Assembly: GCF_029784155.1 (NCBI RefSeq)
Contig: NC_073691.1
Location: forward strand, 21,232,006 to 21,296,005
Reading direction: 5' to 3'
DNA length: 64,000 nucleotides
DNA from: Uranotaenia lowii
Taxonomy: Eukaryota > Arthropoda > Insecta > Diptera > Culicidae
The notes under the pieces were generated by a model. It ran no database searches, was not told the origin of the DNA, and worked only from the letters and a program-made list of their open reading frames with translations. This document shows positions 10,601-22,560 of this stretch, piece by piece. A program made the translations under genes and the position numbers. Each line of letters opens with the position of its first letter. Positions within the stretch are counted from its first letter, which is position 1.

Positions 10601-13340
10601 TTCGATTACACATGCATAATTTTTTTTTTGGTTTTTAAAATACACAAATTCCATATAGGTAATAATACTAGGTATAGATATAAAGTGCACTCAGGGCATC
10701 ACATTGATGTTCAAGAACGTGTTACTATTTAGGTAAACTTATTTCAAACTTATTGTGTTAAAATTACATTACAGATGCAATAAAGCAAATTCCATAAACA
10801 ATTTTTTTCCGGCATAACAAAGTGAGATTTTCGTATCACTGTACATAATAGTAATCGGTAGGTAATAGTATAAGAATATCACAAAACAATTTAATAGCAA
10901 AATATTGATCAAATTCACTCAAACTAGTACACAAACCGTTGGCACTATTGAAATTAAATCAACAATTTATAAACAAGCAATAATTTGCACTTTAGAAAAA
11001 CATTCTACTTTTCTAGAATTAGAAAAATACATTTTCATTAAACATCGATCTCGATTACACATACAAATAAACAATGCGTTTTTGTACAGATGCTTCTTCG
11101 TTTGACAACAATTGATCATTCACATTTGTATAAATTTCTTGATATTTTTTTTGATAACCAACACGTTATCATTACAAAACATTTTCGTTTTTTTTTGTTC
11201 ACTTGTTCAGGCTTTATGTTTCGTTTCAGTATTTAGAAGGTTCATACATTGCATGAAACTGATCATAATAAAGGAATAAATGGAAGAAAAACACTTTTCA
11301 ACATCACAATAACTTTACACAATTTTTTTTCCATAACTTGAAATTTCACTTAACTTGTTCCGTTTGTTTATTGTTTAGTTATTTCGTCTCACTTCGAGTT
11401 CATACATGCGTTGCATGAAACTTGTCAAATCTTGCTAGATAAATTATAAAATTTCATGGGTTTTTTCTTCAATTGCGTCTACGCACAAAGCACATAGAAC
11501 TAGTCATACAATAGAGTTTGAATGATAAAAAACAGAACATAACTTCACTCACAACTTTATCACAGTTGAAATTTTTACAATACATTGTAGATATACTTTT
11601 CCAAAATTCGTCTAAACATTTAGTTTTTCAATACAACACATCACATAAATTTGATTGAATTCTTCAATTTTCTTAACATTTTCTTCAACATTTAACAATA
11701 ACATCATTTTCGTTATTTCGACAAATTTTCAAACTTCACATATCAGATTTGTATAATTAGTTGATACATAACTTTTTTCTCACAATACATACATAAGTAT
11801 GGATAAAATTTATAAAATAGGTATTTTTCAGAGCTCTCACTGGCTGGAACATTAGTTTCTTCAGTAATCGATAAAAATTTACAAACGTTTTTTTTTTTCA
11901 GGTACATCAATAATAAATAGCACATTTTTTACATTCTTCTTATAAACATTACAAAATATTTATAAAACACGAAAAACATTAATTTCATCATCGATTTTAT
12001 GATCTTGTCACAGTAGATTTTTTTCAATTTCTGCTATGTGTTTTAAGTGGTGTATTTTTGCTTGGCTTTAAGCGCACAAAGCACACTAATAGAAAAAGTA
12101 GTTTTAATTGTAATAATGATAATAATAGATAGGTGGTTTCCAAAAAGTATAAGCATTACACATCATCCGACTCGGTTAGTAAAGGCGCTCCAGCAACTAC
12201 TCTTGATCAGTCACGCTTAATAAATAGGGGTGCTACAAATGTATACACAATTAAAAAATAATGGGTATATGCATAAAAAGGTATGCTATTGGCAGTAGTT
12301 ATTCGGCTAGTTTTAACCCGTTTGTTTTTATAACAATAGAAAAATACACAACCAACACAGGTGTGAATGTGTGTGTGCGCACTAGATAAGATAAGAGAAA
12401 CGTTACAATGATCCGGACGAGCGGAGTCAAAAGATGTGTGAAACTATGCAGATGTATAAAAAGGTTAAAACACTTTCAAACAATAGGCACATACTTATCA
12501 TACTTAATAAGGTACGAGATAGGAACGGTAAGTAAAATAAACTGTGGCAATTAACATTGTTTTAAAAGAGATAAGCCCAATCACAACTTAAGTTCTAAAG
12601 CACATAGTAGTTTTCCCTGGTATTAACTTTTTTTTTATGTTTCTGTTTTCCATTGTGTGCACAATCAAATTTACTTATAAAATCTTCAACACCACTTTGC
12701 GGATGATTTTTAGTGTTAACAAAACTTTCAAGCGCGCTGGATGGATTAATTTTTTTGTGATTTTTTTTCCTGCTTGCCAAAACAATATAATAAGAGGTAA
12801 ATGCATCATCGTTTCAACATAAACAATCGACAACTCTGCAAAAGACAATAGATTAAGTTGAAAAAACCAACAGCCCCGATGACTGTCCAGTCAAACGGGA
12901 AAAGCATAACAAATACTACCGTAAAATACAAATGTGTGTGTAAATGTTTTTTTTTTTTCTAAAAACTACTGGTATTAGAAATATATAAAATCGAATAAAA
13001 GTAAGAATATTTCAAACCTTCCGGCTTGTTTCTTTTTTTTTTGGTTGTTGGTGAGAAAATAGTAAACGAAAGTAACAAAACAAATTAGCATAGCTACCAC
13101 CAGAGACATGCTTTCTTCTTGCGTTTTTCCCCACACACACACAGACAAACACACGAAGGGCCGGGTGTTTCCGGGGTGCAATACGTAGTTATTAGAGGTG
13201 TGTACAACTGCCAGGGGATGCTTTTCTTGCGGTAAGTAGTAGTAGTAGTAGAGGGACACAATTTTGTCGAGGAAGATCGCCACCAAATCGCCTAATGAAT
13301 GCCTGGACACATGATGCTTGCTTTCCACGATGTTTAAAAC
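10601..13340. other. AT-rich non-coding DNA with a duplicated palindromic motif
   Basis: No gene recognised. The palindrome TTCATACATTGCATGAA occurs at 11241-11257 and, slightly enlarged (TTCATACATGCGTTGCATGAA minus one base), at 11399-11419. The two copies sit in similar flanks about 160 bp apart, again suggesting diverged tandem units. GCACAAAGCACA recurs near 11483 and 12071. Microsatellite-like runs are present ((GT)n near 12362, (AGT)n near 13232). The open frame at 12975-13328 minus spans such runs and is not supported. Confidence 0.4.
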
Positions 13341-13959
13341 ATGATTGGGATTGGTAGATTGGTTGATGACCGGTAATTCCTTCGTTTTTAAAAACCTGTT
13401 TGTGCGTCCTAGGTGGAACGAACCGTATAAATCCTTGCGGTTTAAAGCGAATAAATACTTTCCATATAGGTATGATTGCTGTAATAGACTAAGGATTGTT
13501 GGGGGTGGAAGTAATACAAAGTTTACCGTTTATCAGTGAACGTTGATCTGTGTCGAACATCTCTCGGAGGACTTCAGGATATCTAGTCGACTGCCACAAC
13601 CATGCTGTGTGGATGGGCCAGAAAATGTTACATATAAGGCTTTCTACGTTGATATAGGTAGGTAATCGTTTGGATTCGGTTTTCCCACGTTCAAAATTTC
13701 AAAACGCCACAGTTGATCAGATTAGCGCCAAAAACAATGTGCAATTAGCTAAGCTCTGTCTGAGAAATGATCACAATTCCACGTTTCTCTCTGCAAAAGG
13801 TAAAACTGGGGGTTTGTCTGCAAATTTGTTGTAGCTTACTTCGAACGCAATGAATGTGGTAAGGGAACAACGAACAACTCTCTGCGGTTTATTTCGATTT
13901 TGTTTCTCGTGGCAGTGAGCCGGCCGTCTTTAGTGGATAACATTGATTGCGTAAGAGCC

Positions 13960-15200
13960 AACCCGACCGGCCAAAGCTAGTAGATGGGTGCTAGTAGATG
14001 GTCTCGACTAGTCGACTGCAAAAGAAAACGGGTTCCGTTGTGGGGTAAGGGTTCCTTTCAAATTTACCGAATCGATTTGTCTGCTCCCAGTTTCCAGTCA
14101 AGTCACAGACCGTCAAGGTTGTGTCACGACGGCTGCTTCCGCGTTTCACTACTCCCTGCAGCAGATCGGTAGGTTGCTTCATTGTTAGGAGGCCTAGTGC
14201 CGAACCATGTCGTTCCGTTTCATGTGAGTCCAGATTGGAAGTAGGTCATAAACGAAAACAAAAACAAAAGAACACAGAAACTCGGCTGGTTATGAGAGCC
14301 GGACCGGGGGAATAGATAGAAAATTCATAGCAGCATTCACGCGCCGTCCAGGCCCGGATGTTTCCGTCTATTGCGCTTTCGTTCCATTGTGGGTGGGTTG
14401 CGGTTCTCCACATCTCTCGAAAGACGGGCTAAAGTTTCTGTCAGTAGTACACTCGCAGTGGCCACAGCTCCGGCGATTATCGTGTGCGAAAAAAAGGACA
14501 GAAAACAATAAACAGAGAAACTCGGCCTCCCAGGGACGGGGCCGGACCGTATTCGCTGTAAAGACGAAAACTCGGGTTTCTAGGCAGAATAAAATTGCAT
14601 TTTACCACGAGTTGTGAATGATCTGTCTGTTTGTCTACTCCTTGATCGGAAGCCCACGGGAAGAAGGACGGATGTAGGCCGCGGTTTGTCTCTAGGGTTC
14701 AAAATCGTCCGGTACGGTTCTAAGAGCTCGGGGTGTGCCTTCCGGTTTCCGGTTAAATATAGTAAAAGGAAATGATAAAGAGAGAAACTCGGCCAGATGT
14801 AGGGTATCTGGCCGGACCATGCCGTCTCGCTGTAAATACGAAACAAACTTCCGTTTGCGTAGATTTATGTGGAACAATTTTACCGAATATTTTAGGACTC
14901 GGGACCCATGGGATAGACACGTTCCATGACACAAGTGTGTGTGTGTGTGTGCTCTAGGCGGTCCTTTCACATTGGAGTGTCGGATTCCAGGCATAAGAAA
15001 CAGTAAAATAAAAAAAGAAACAATAAAACTCAGCCTCCTGAACAGGAGCTGGACCGTTCTGCTTTCTGTAAAGATGAAATCATGCTGCCTGAGGGCAGGA
15101 TTCGAACTACTTAAAGAGTGTTATGATTTGAGATCTACTGCACATAATTGCAGGGGCTATCTAAGCTACAGTAGCGCAATGGCTTTCATTTTTTAATTTC
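13960..15200 (+). repeat. Tandem array of about 250-bp units with a conserved, covarying hairpin
   Basis: Four clear units start near 14250, 14485, 14760 and 15000 (hairpin-to-hairpin spacing 239-266 bp), and a fifth, degraded unit lies near 13960-14200. Each has an A-rich run, then (A)AAACTC, a hairpin, GGACC, and then (T)CGCTGTAAAGACGAAA. The stems are GGCT/AGCC (14284-14300), GGCCTC/GGGGCC (14524-14543), GGCCAGAT/ATCTGGCC (14791-14813) and CAG-CTCCTG/CAGGAG-CTG (15031-15051). The pairing is kept while the paired bases change, including G-C to A-T in the outer stem of the fourth unit. AATTTTACCGAAT recurs downstream in units 3 and 0, with a diverged match in unit 2. I recognise no known RNA family. 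Strand is assigned from the A-rich side and is tentative. Confidence 0.65.
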
Positions 15201-18200
15201 ATCATACCAGCGCAATGATTGATCTTTCCAAATCGCTCAATAAGGCTTGCTGCAAAATAAAAACGGGCTTCGTCAAACTGCATTTAAAAGCACTTTACCT
15301 TGTAATGAGTGCACTCTCTTGATTGCAACGATCATCATCATCTTCTTCGTTGGGGGAAAAATCAAAATATAAATCTGCAAAACGAAAGTAAATTTCTCTT
15401 CCTGTGTGCTGGATGACCGGTTAGGCTGGTCTCTAAACACGTTTTTAACATGATGATCGGCCCCAACACTTGCTACGGACTTAACTCGTATCTCGTCGTG
15501 CGGGTGGAGGAATGATGTGCAGCTACTATCTAACCATTGTACCCGCCATTTTTTCAACCTGCTTTCTTACTCCTTTTGCTGCATCTCTACAAACCTCAAA
15601 CCCATTCCAATCGATATCTCTGATATCTATTTTGTCTGGAAATTCGAAAACTTTTGTTGGAAAAAAGTTAAATTAGCGCAATTTACCGCTATCCATTTCA
15701 AAAATCTCTGTTGGTGTGTTCCTTTCTGTACGACGATCCCTCTCTCTCTCTTTGTTTCTATTTCGCCTTTCCCGCAGACGCGCATCTACAAATCTGTTCG
15801 CGCAAGGTGACCTCATTTTTTGTTCATTTCGTTTCTCTTTATACTCGTCTGTACTCTGATGGTGCTGTCGTCACGTAGTTTCTGTGTCTGAAAGACCCCC
15901 TAAAAATGCCTCACGCAAGCTGTGCATCGCCGTCGTACTCATTGTTGTAACTCGCTTACGTAAGTCGTTCAAACAATCCGAATCTCGGCCTCTCCCACTC
16001 CTTCCTAAATCAGTCATGATCAGTCTACCTGCGGTTGCTTGTTGACTTTACTATATGGTTGGGGATAAAACTCAAAATCAGGTTAAACGTTGTTGAGTGG
16101 TCGGATTTTTCACCGAATCCACCACGCTATACTATGTATATGACTACAACTGGAAACGCATGCTTTCGTTTCAACATGTACTCACTACTATTTGAAAATA
16201 CTCGTCGCACACATTCCTGTCAGGTGCCTACGACTTTCTTAAGGATGCCACAGACTAGTGCAATTCCTTGAAACTAACTCTCAAATATGCTGCTTCAGGT
16301 ATGTGTCAATAGATAACTAGCTAATTTGTGTAGTGTGTTACCGAGAATCGCGCTCACTCGTCGCCTTGACGCTGTAGCCGCCCGCCTCTTCCTTGCCGCC
16401 TGCCAGCGCACCTCTCGCTCGATAGCTAGCCCCCGGTGGGTGGTGGATCCGTGTTCTCGCGAGTGTGACGCATTCGGCTCCGGCTCCGGCTTGTTTTTTT
16501 TGGGGTCAGAAGATGATTGCTGTCACACACAACTCGGCACCTCGGAAACGCACCGATTTCGACCGTATGCGGGCAGAACCAAAAGCAGAAGCAGAAGCAA
16601 CAGCAGCAGCATCAGGAAGGCCACTTGCCAAACTCGATCGAGATCACACACTTTCGATCCGGAGTCACGTATCCGCTCCTCCGGCTGCAGTTAACCAACA
16701 CATATCTCGCGCTCTCTCTCTCCCTCTTTCTGTCTCCATACACCTTTCGTTGCGTGTCGTGCGTGATCGGTGATGGGCCCATATATCTCTCTCTTTCTCT
16801 GAATCCCTCCTCCTAACAACCTTCCTCCTCCTCATCTCGTCATCATCACATTCTTTCTTTCGTACTGCTCAAGGATTTGTGATACACAACTTGGTGAAGC
16901 TTTCTCTAGGTACGCCCCTTCAGAACTAACCGTGAGTTCTATCTGAAAGCTGTAAATAGATACACATCACCAATTAGTTTGTAGGCCTTACGAACTAGAT
17001 AAATGATAAAACAGGAAGGCTTTTAAAGTTTCACGTAACAAGTTAATGTTTTATTTACACAAAATTTCACGGGTTTTTTCGTTTCTTTTCGGATTGCAAT
17101 TTGAATGTACAGACAAACTATGCAAAAAATAAACAGAAAACTAAACTCTTTAGATTTTGGATACGCTAAAAATAGATTGGTTAAACTACTCTCGCGATTC
17201 AATGTGAATCAATTATTTAAAAAAAATACGCGGCTAGACTAGTAGTACGCATTCCGAAAAAAAAATTACGTATAGATATATCTAATCATGTGCTTTTTGT
17301 TCAGTAAACAAAATACTTAAGAGTTAGGGGGTAAAATAATAAAAAGTGACACACTACGAACCAAAAGAAATAGGTCTGTTTCCGGACGACATCCAAGCCG
17401 ATAGAGAGCTAGCCCCGTTGGTCGGATGGTCGGAAAGGTGCATCACTGTCTCATTTGGTACTGGAAATGGAAAACGTTGTTAATTCACACAGTTGACATT
17501 TATTGTTGACAATTATATTGTTGTATATAATATATAAAGGTTTTTGAGATTTTGTTTTGATTTCCTTTCATCTGTATTACAATTTTACAAAAATTCCTGT
17601 CTTCCTAACTATATGCTAATTTTCTAGCGAAAAATTGTCTTGCAATTGTTATTTGGAATCTCGTGTGCCATCACTATTTGTGTCTTGGCCTTGTACTTGA
17701 ATGACCGATCTCGTTAGCTTACAATGGCGTCATTGGAATTTTCGAGCTTTAAACCTAAACAACCAACAGTTCCTGCGGTGAGTCACTCATTTCCGCGACT
17801 CTCTACCGAATGAAAAAAAAAAATTACTGCAATGCGGACAAGACGAAAGATTACAAAAACAAATCTATCTAAATTGATTTCATCACAATATTTCATTTTC
17901 TGTTTCAGCCTTTGACTGTTTCTGTTCTCTCTTCTCTCGTTTTCTTCTCAATGCAAAAACTAAAATATAAATATAATTGTACGGTTATTCAGTTCACGCT
18001 CCGAAGCCGGAAGTTCCGGCTCCAAAAGCCAAGGAAAAATTCGATTCTCAAACGAAGGCTAAGCCTAACGGGGGGAAGACTCGTCAGGTCCGCTCACAAT
18101 GGCGTCGCATCATAAGGCTGCGTGCAATCGCGTAATTTTCGACCACCACAACCACCACTAGCAACAACGGTTTCATCATCATCGTACAGTCATGCCGTTA

Positions 18201-18870
18201 ACTTTTGATTTTTATACAAAACGGGTAGAGGGGGAGAACTCAAGGCAAAATGAAAACATTGCACTCGCATCGAAGCCTGCGGTATTGTTGTTTAAAGTTG
18301 TCGCGTCCACACGGCGAATACGATTCGCTGCTGCTGGCGTATTCGGGAATGAAAAGTTCACGAACAGGCAAACAAAACCGACTTCGAAGTGTGGTGCGCA
18401 AACTCACAAACTTACCTACTCACACACACACGCGCTCATACAGAGCAAAAACGATAGTGCTACGACTGGCGACACCTAGCTCTAGAAGAGTACAGGTTGC
18501 CGAGCAAACACGAATGGCATTGACGCCATCGTTTACCGTCCGCTCGTCGTCCCCACTTCGATTCATCATCATCTGTGCAATAAGCGAGTGTGTGAATGAG
18601 GCCCGAGCGAACGTGATGAAAATTTTCAATTTCAAAATGGCGGTCGACTCTAGTTTTTTTTCATTGTTGGGTTTCCACAACTTTTCCAAGTATTTCGGGA
18701 AGCGGATGGAAGAAAATCGAGATTTTGCACCAAATTCGAGCGGAACCTTCCCGAAGTATTGCACTTTTTTAGGATTCCTGTATTGAGATCGAGTGTTCCA
18801 TTTCCCTAATCCAAATCGAATTAAGCTGGGAAGTATTTGGGAAAATTCCAAGATTGCACGGGATGCCCCT
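15201..18870. other. Non-coding DNA; 16.33-16.85 kb CpG/CT-rich block
   Basis: No protein domain was recognised in any frame. 16326-16700 is GC-rich, with CAG-type codon runs and CTCTCTCT tracts, and looks more like a promoter or leader of a regulated gene than coding sequence. At 18005-18120 one plus frame reads a Lys/Pro-rich stretch (PKPEVPAPKAKEKF) after a possible acceptor (TTATTCAG), but no partner exon or family could be assigned. 18250-18786 is open but has no recognisable content. Confidence 0.35.
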
Positions 18871-18874
18871 TTAT

Positions 18875-19264
18875 CTATCGGCTAAGAGGGGTCTTGATAC
18901 TGCTCAGTTCCGTTATGAAATTATTGATTCCGTTAAATTCTTCATTCCAGATGGCTTGGGACGCATCGCGGGCCTTTTCGTCTTCCTCATCCTCCAGGTC
19001 ACAGTACATCCGCGGGGGTTCGGCTAACCGGGATCGAATCCGAGCCCATTTAATGGCCCGATCTTCTTGCTTGCGAACTTTTTCACGCCGTTGGCATTCT
19101 TCTGCATGGCTGAGTGCTCCGGTGAGCATCGCCAGCACTCGCAAATCCTGTCCACGAGTTTCACGCTTGACGATGAATTTTTTGTTCTTAATCTTACGGA
19201 TCCAATCGTCTAAATTGTCCGACTTATCGAAACGGGACGCAATTCGATGCTTGGTTGCTACCAT
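18875..19264 (-). CDS. Orphan 129-aa basic/acidic protein, single exon
   Basis: I do not recognise this protein. It starts at an ATG in good context (TTCAAAATGG) and has a TATA box (TATAAAAG, plus coordinates 19385-19392) about 120 bp upstream, which together favour a real gene. The sequence is unlike the low-complexity frames around it: a charged N-terminal half (SRFDKSDNLDDWIRKIKNKK), a helix-prone centre with EECQRREKVRKQEDRAIKWA, then an acidic patch DLEDEEDEKA and a C-terminal tail ending KTPLSR. No signal peptide, membrane segment or cysteine motif is present. It could be a retrocopy or first exon of a larger gene. No AATAAA was seen close downstream. The plus-strand frame over the same bases is a shadow. 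Confidence 0.5.
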   Translation of the reverse strand: MVATKHRIASRFDKSDNLDDWIRKIKNKKFIVKRETRGQDLRVLAMLTGALSHAEECQRREKVRKQEDRAIKWARIRSRLAEPPRMYCDLEDEEDEKARDASQAIWNEEFNGINNFITELSSIKTPLSR

Positions 19265-19384
19265 TTTGAACGATCTAACTGATTAAAAATTGCTTCCTCC
19301 AGATCGAAAATTTTCGGGGCTGTTTTTCTGCTAAGCTCAACTACTCTCTCCTCTGGGCCTTAGCTAATTTTTCAGTTTAGATGT

Positions 19385-19392
19385 CTTTTATA
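19385..19392 (-). promoter_or_regulatory. TATA box for the orphan gene
   Basis: TATAAAAG on the minus strand, inside AAATATAAAAGAC, about 120 bp upstream of the ATG at 19264. Its position would put the start site near 19355-19362 and give a 5' UTR of roughly 95 nt. Confidence 0.4.
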
Positions 19393-19399
19393 TTTTTCT

Positions 19400-20865
19400 G
19401 TATCACACGAAAAATGGTCCAATTTTCTAGAACGTGGTTAATTGTTGGATGTTCCCCACTACACACCTGCTTTAGAACTCTCGCACAGCAGTGTTCGGAA
19501 CCGAAACCACGAACGAAAAGATAACTTGCACTTGGGAATCTCTGCTGGACTCGAACTTAACTACGGCAGCACTCCTAATATGGAACTTGTGAAAATTTCT
19601 TGACTTTTTTTTTCTTTAGCTACACTTTGAAATGCCAGAGACTCTAAAAACAGTACCACTTTCAACGACTGCGAAAACCTTTCTGATCGAACAGAAGCAA
19701 CTGCAGCACAAAGCAAGCCTCGACCCAGCCAGTCACTCGGTCAACGAGTACACATATACACACAAACCCAAACTTGCCAGGCAGCCCCAGGTTGGTTTAT
19801 ATATTGAACCCTATCGCAAAACGACATGGTACCCATGATCGTGTGTGTGTGTGTTAAGCCATCCCCCTTCTTTCCAGCTCGGTTCGATTTGTGAACTAGA
19901 TGAATCGCGTGTGAAAGTACAGATATCTCGTTTCAAACCCCGAAAAAAAATTAAATTCTTCATAAAGAACGGTTTTTCTGTTGAAAAATTCCTAGTCCTC
20001 GACAAAATTCACGTATAGTTTACTGTATCATTTTTACAAACCCTTGAATAAAGAATGATACAATTCGTATTCAAAACGATTGACATTGAGTGGTGTCATT
20101 ATTATACGTAATTCCATTCCAACGCAATTCTCTGCCTAGTAAAGAGAAGGTGGGGAATCTTGTCAGATATCAACAATTATACGCACAAAGTTTATATCTT
20201 CTGAAATAATTTGTTAATATTAAAATTCAGGCAAAAATACCTTTTAAAAATAAGGAACTGTCTAAAATTTCCAATAATAAAAGGTGAAAAAAAATTAATA
20301 CGTTGCAGTTGGTCGATACGAAAATGTGCAGTTTTGCAAAAGATTACACGTATACATACAAACGGGAAACGAGCATCGAAAAAAAACAACCCTCTCGGAT
20401 CCAATAAAATATTTCCTCATTAAGCAAGCTCACCACTACAGCAGCAGCAAAGCCCTCCTGCCTCAACACAACATTGGTAAAACATTGCAACACTCGCTTG
20501 ACTCTGCTTGAGTATACATATTTTTGGCTATTCTGCCAAGGCAGCGATTCCAGTTCGTTTAATAGTCTTCTTTTTGAATAATAAACTTTTCGAGAGTTCG
20601 AAATACAGTTTTAACTTGAATTCATACTTGTAGAACCAACCATTCAAAATTGAAAAAAATATTTATTCTAAAATGATTTTGCAGTTTTTAGTATAGCTTG
20701 TTTGTGACTACATGTAGTGTTAAATAATTAAATCTGAATTAAGACTCACCCTTATGTATCGTAGCAAATTAGAAATCTTCTATAATTTTTTGTTGTTTCG
20801 ATTATAGTAGTTTTAACATCTTAGTCATTCGCGGCTTACCAAAGTTAATTATATACTTATAATGA
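19400..20865. other. Intergenic DNA, nothing recognised
   Basis: Short open frames (19632-19838 plus, 20192-20423 on both strands) lack domains. A short inverted repeat around GTATCATT...AATGATAC is present near 20028-20063. No RNA gene was seen. Confidence 0.45.
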
Positions 20866-20869
20866 TTGG

Positions 20870-22560
20870 GACCTTTTCTTACGGAGCGTCCAACAGCCCC
20901 CAGCTGTTCATTGTTATCTATCGCAATGGGAAAAACCAATATATCCCATTTTGATAAAAGTTTCCAGCATCTCAATAATCATATATCATAACCATCATCA
21001 TATCTTTAATAGGAAAATAAGATGTATTTAACAAAGAGGCATGGGTTTTTGCTATTCTAGATACTAACGCTGTTTTATGGAATCAATAAGAGATAGCTGG
21101 TTTTTGTCAGGTGTCCTTTTATTGCGCAGCGTCCAACTAGTGACAAACCTAATGCGAAATATTAAACGACATCACTGATACACTTGCCTCAAGCTCGTTA
21201 TTGTTATCTATCGCTATTACAACGGGCCTTGTATGTTTCGAATGTTATAGTCAAAAATAAATTTGTTATCTCTCGAAATATTAACGGCGTGTTCGTTAAT
21301 TGATTTTTTCTGTCGAAGTGATTCTTTTTTTGATGCTGGCGTTCTTAAATTAAACAAACTGTATGCAAAAGCATTGGAAAGTGATTTGACATTTACCAAA
21401 CAAATCGATGCATCACTCAAAAAATCAGTTTACGAACGCGCCGTAAGATTCAATAAAAAAAAGTCAAAACAAGTCTAATTTTAAAAAAAATTTTGAAAGG
21501 ATTTAGAAAATTTAACATCTCGGTAATCAAATATTTTATTTCAAAGAGAAAAAGGAAGTGCGGTAGACAAAGAGCTTTGGTTTTTCTTATTCCGCATTTT
21601 ATGAAACAAATTTTCTTCAGGACTTACCTTATAAGTAATGATATTTGTACTCCTCCAGAGCGTATGATGTAAGTTCGCGTCGAAGAAATTGCGGGTTAAG
21701 TGTAGGTTGTTTTTAGATAGATGCACTTGATATCTGTGTTTAACGACGATTGCGAGCTTTTCTCGGAAAACCGCATTACTCATGTGTCAGATTCTTCGCT
21801 GACTTCTTCCGGATCACTATATCAACAAACAGCCATTATCGCCAAAATTCGTTAATCAACTGACGCAATTTCGTTTTTCTATCTTTAACCGTTTCTGAAA
21901 AAGCCTTTTACACGCTCAGCCAATAACATTCAATTGGATGTATGTATTGATCGAAAGAATTAACCATTATTTAAAACTATTCTCGTCTGTATCCTACATC
22001 ATGTTGTGTAGGCCAAGCCCAAGCTGTGCCGAATATGATATAACATCACGGGTATACACGCCTCAAACCCTTCATTGTTATCTATCGCTTTTACAACGGG
22101 CTTTTCATTTTCCTCGAAGAATGCGGAGATCCTGTAAGGAAAAAAATCATTGTTTGGCAATGTGCTTTAAAATTTTAAAATCCAATACCTTGTTAATCGA
22201 ATATCTACACCAGGGCCTTACTTCAAAAGGCTTATTTTAATTCAAATTTCGAAGAATTTAATGGAACAAATTCTAATCAGGACTCACTTTACTATTGTTG
22301 ATGTCTGTACTTCTCCAGAGCGTATGATGTTCGTTTCCGGGCTTTGTGCTGGGTGTCTCGGAATGGATCTACTTGAAATCTGTGATGAACAAAGAATAAG
22401 ATCTTTTGTCGAAAAACGCATCACTCATGTGTTGTGTAGTCCAAGCTCAAGCTGTGCTGAATATACTATGACACCACGAGTACACATGCCTCAAACTCTT
22501 CATTATTTTCTATCGCTGTTACAACAAGCCATCTATGGGTTTTAGCCAAAAACATACTGA
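20870..22560 (+). repeat. Third diverged tandem array (unit boundaries uneven)
   Basis: TTCATTGTTATCTATCGC, with small changes, recurs at about 20904, 21198, 22072 and 22500, usually preceded by CCTCAA and followed by TTACAACGGGC. CTCCAGAGCGTATGATGT occurs at about 21654 and 22314, and the DNA after it (GAAATCTGTG, then AAAACGCATCACTCATGTG) also matches between the two. GCTGTGCCGAATAT / GCTGTGCTGAATAT precedes the third and fourth copies of the first block. So segments of about 430-660 bp were duplicated and have drifted. No coding function was seen. Confidence 0.55.

Noticed and set aside
12975..13328. 117-codon minus-strand frame
   Set aside because: Contains translated microsatellites (Tyr run, CVCV) and no recognisable domain.
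15090..15130. tRNA-like T-arm string (GGATTCGAACTAC, minus-strand GTTCGAATCC)
   Set aside because: The flanking bases do not pair into a T-stem and no acceptor or anticodon stem could be drawn.
13960..15200. CRISPR-like or bacterial-type repeat array
   Set aside because: Units are about 250 bp, highly diverged and in a eukaryotic intergenic region; there is no short exact repeat with unique spacers.
16326..16816. Three overlapping plus-strand frames of 99-122 codons
   Set aside because: All three frames are open at once because of CAG and CT-rich composition; none has a domain.
19010..19050. tRNA-like string GGGATCGAATCCG
   Set aside because: Falls inside the orphan coding frame and has no cloverleaf around it.
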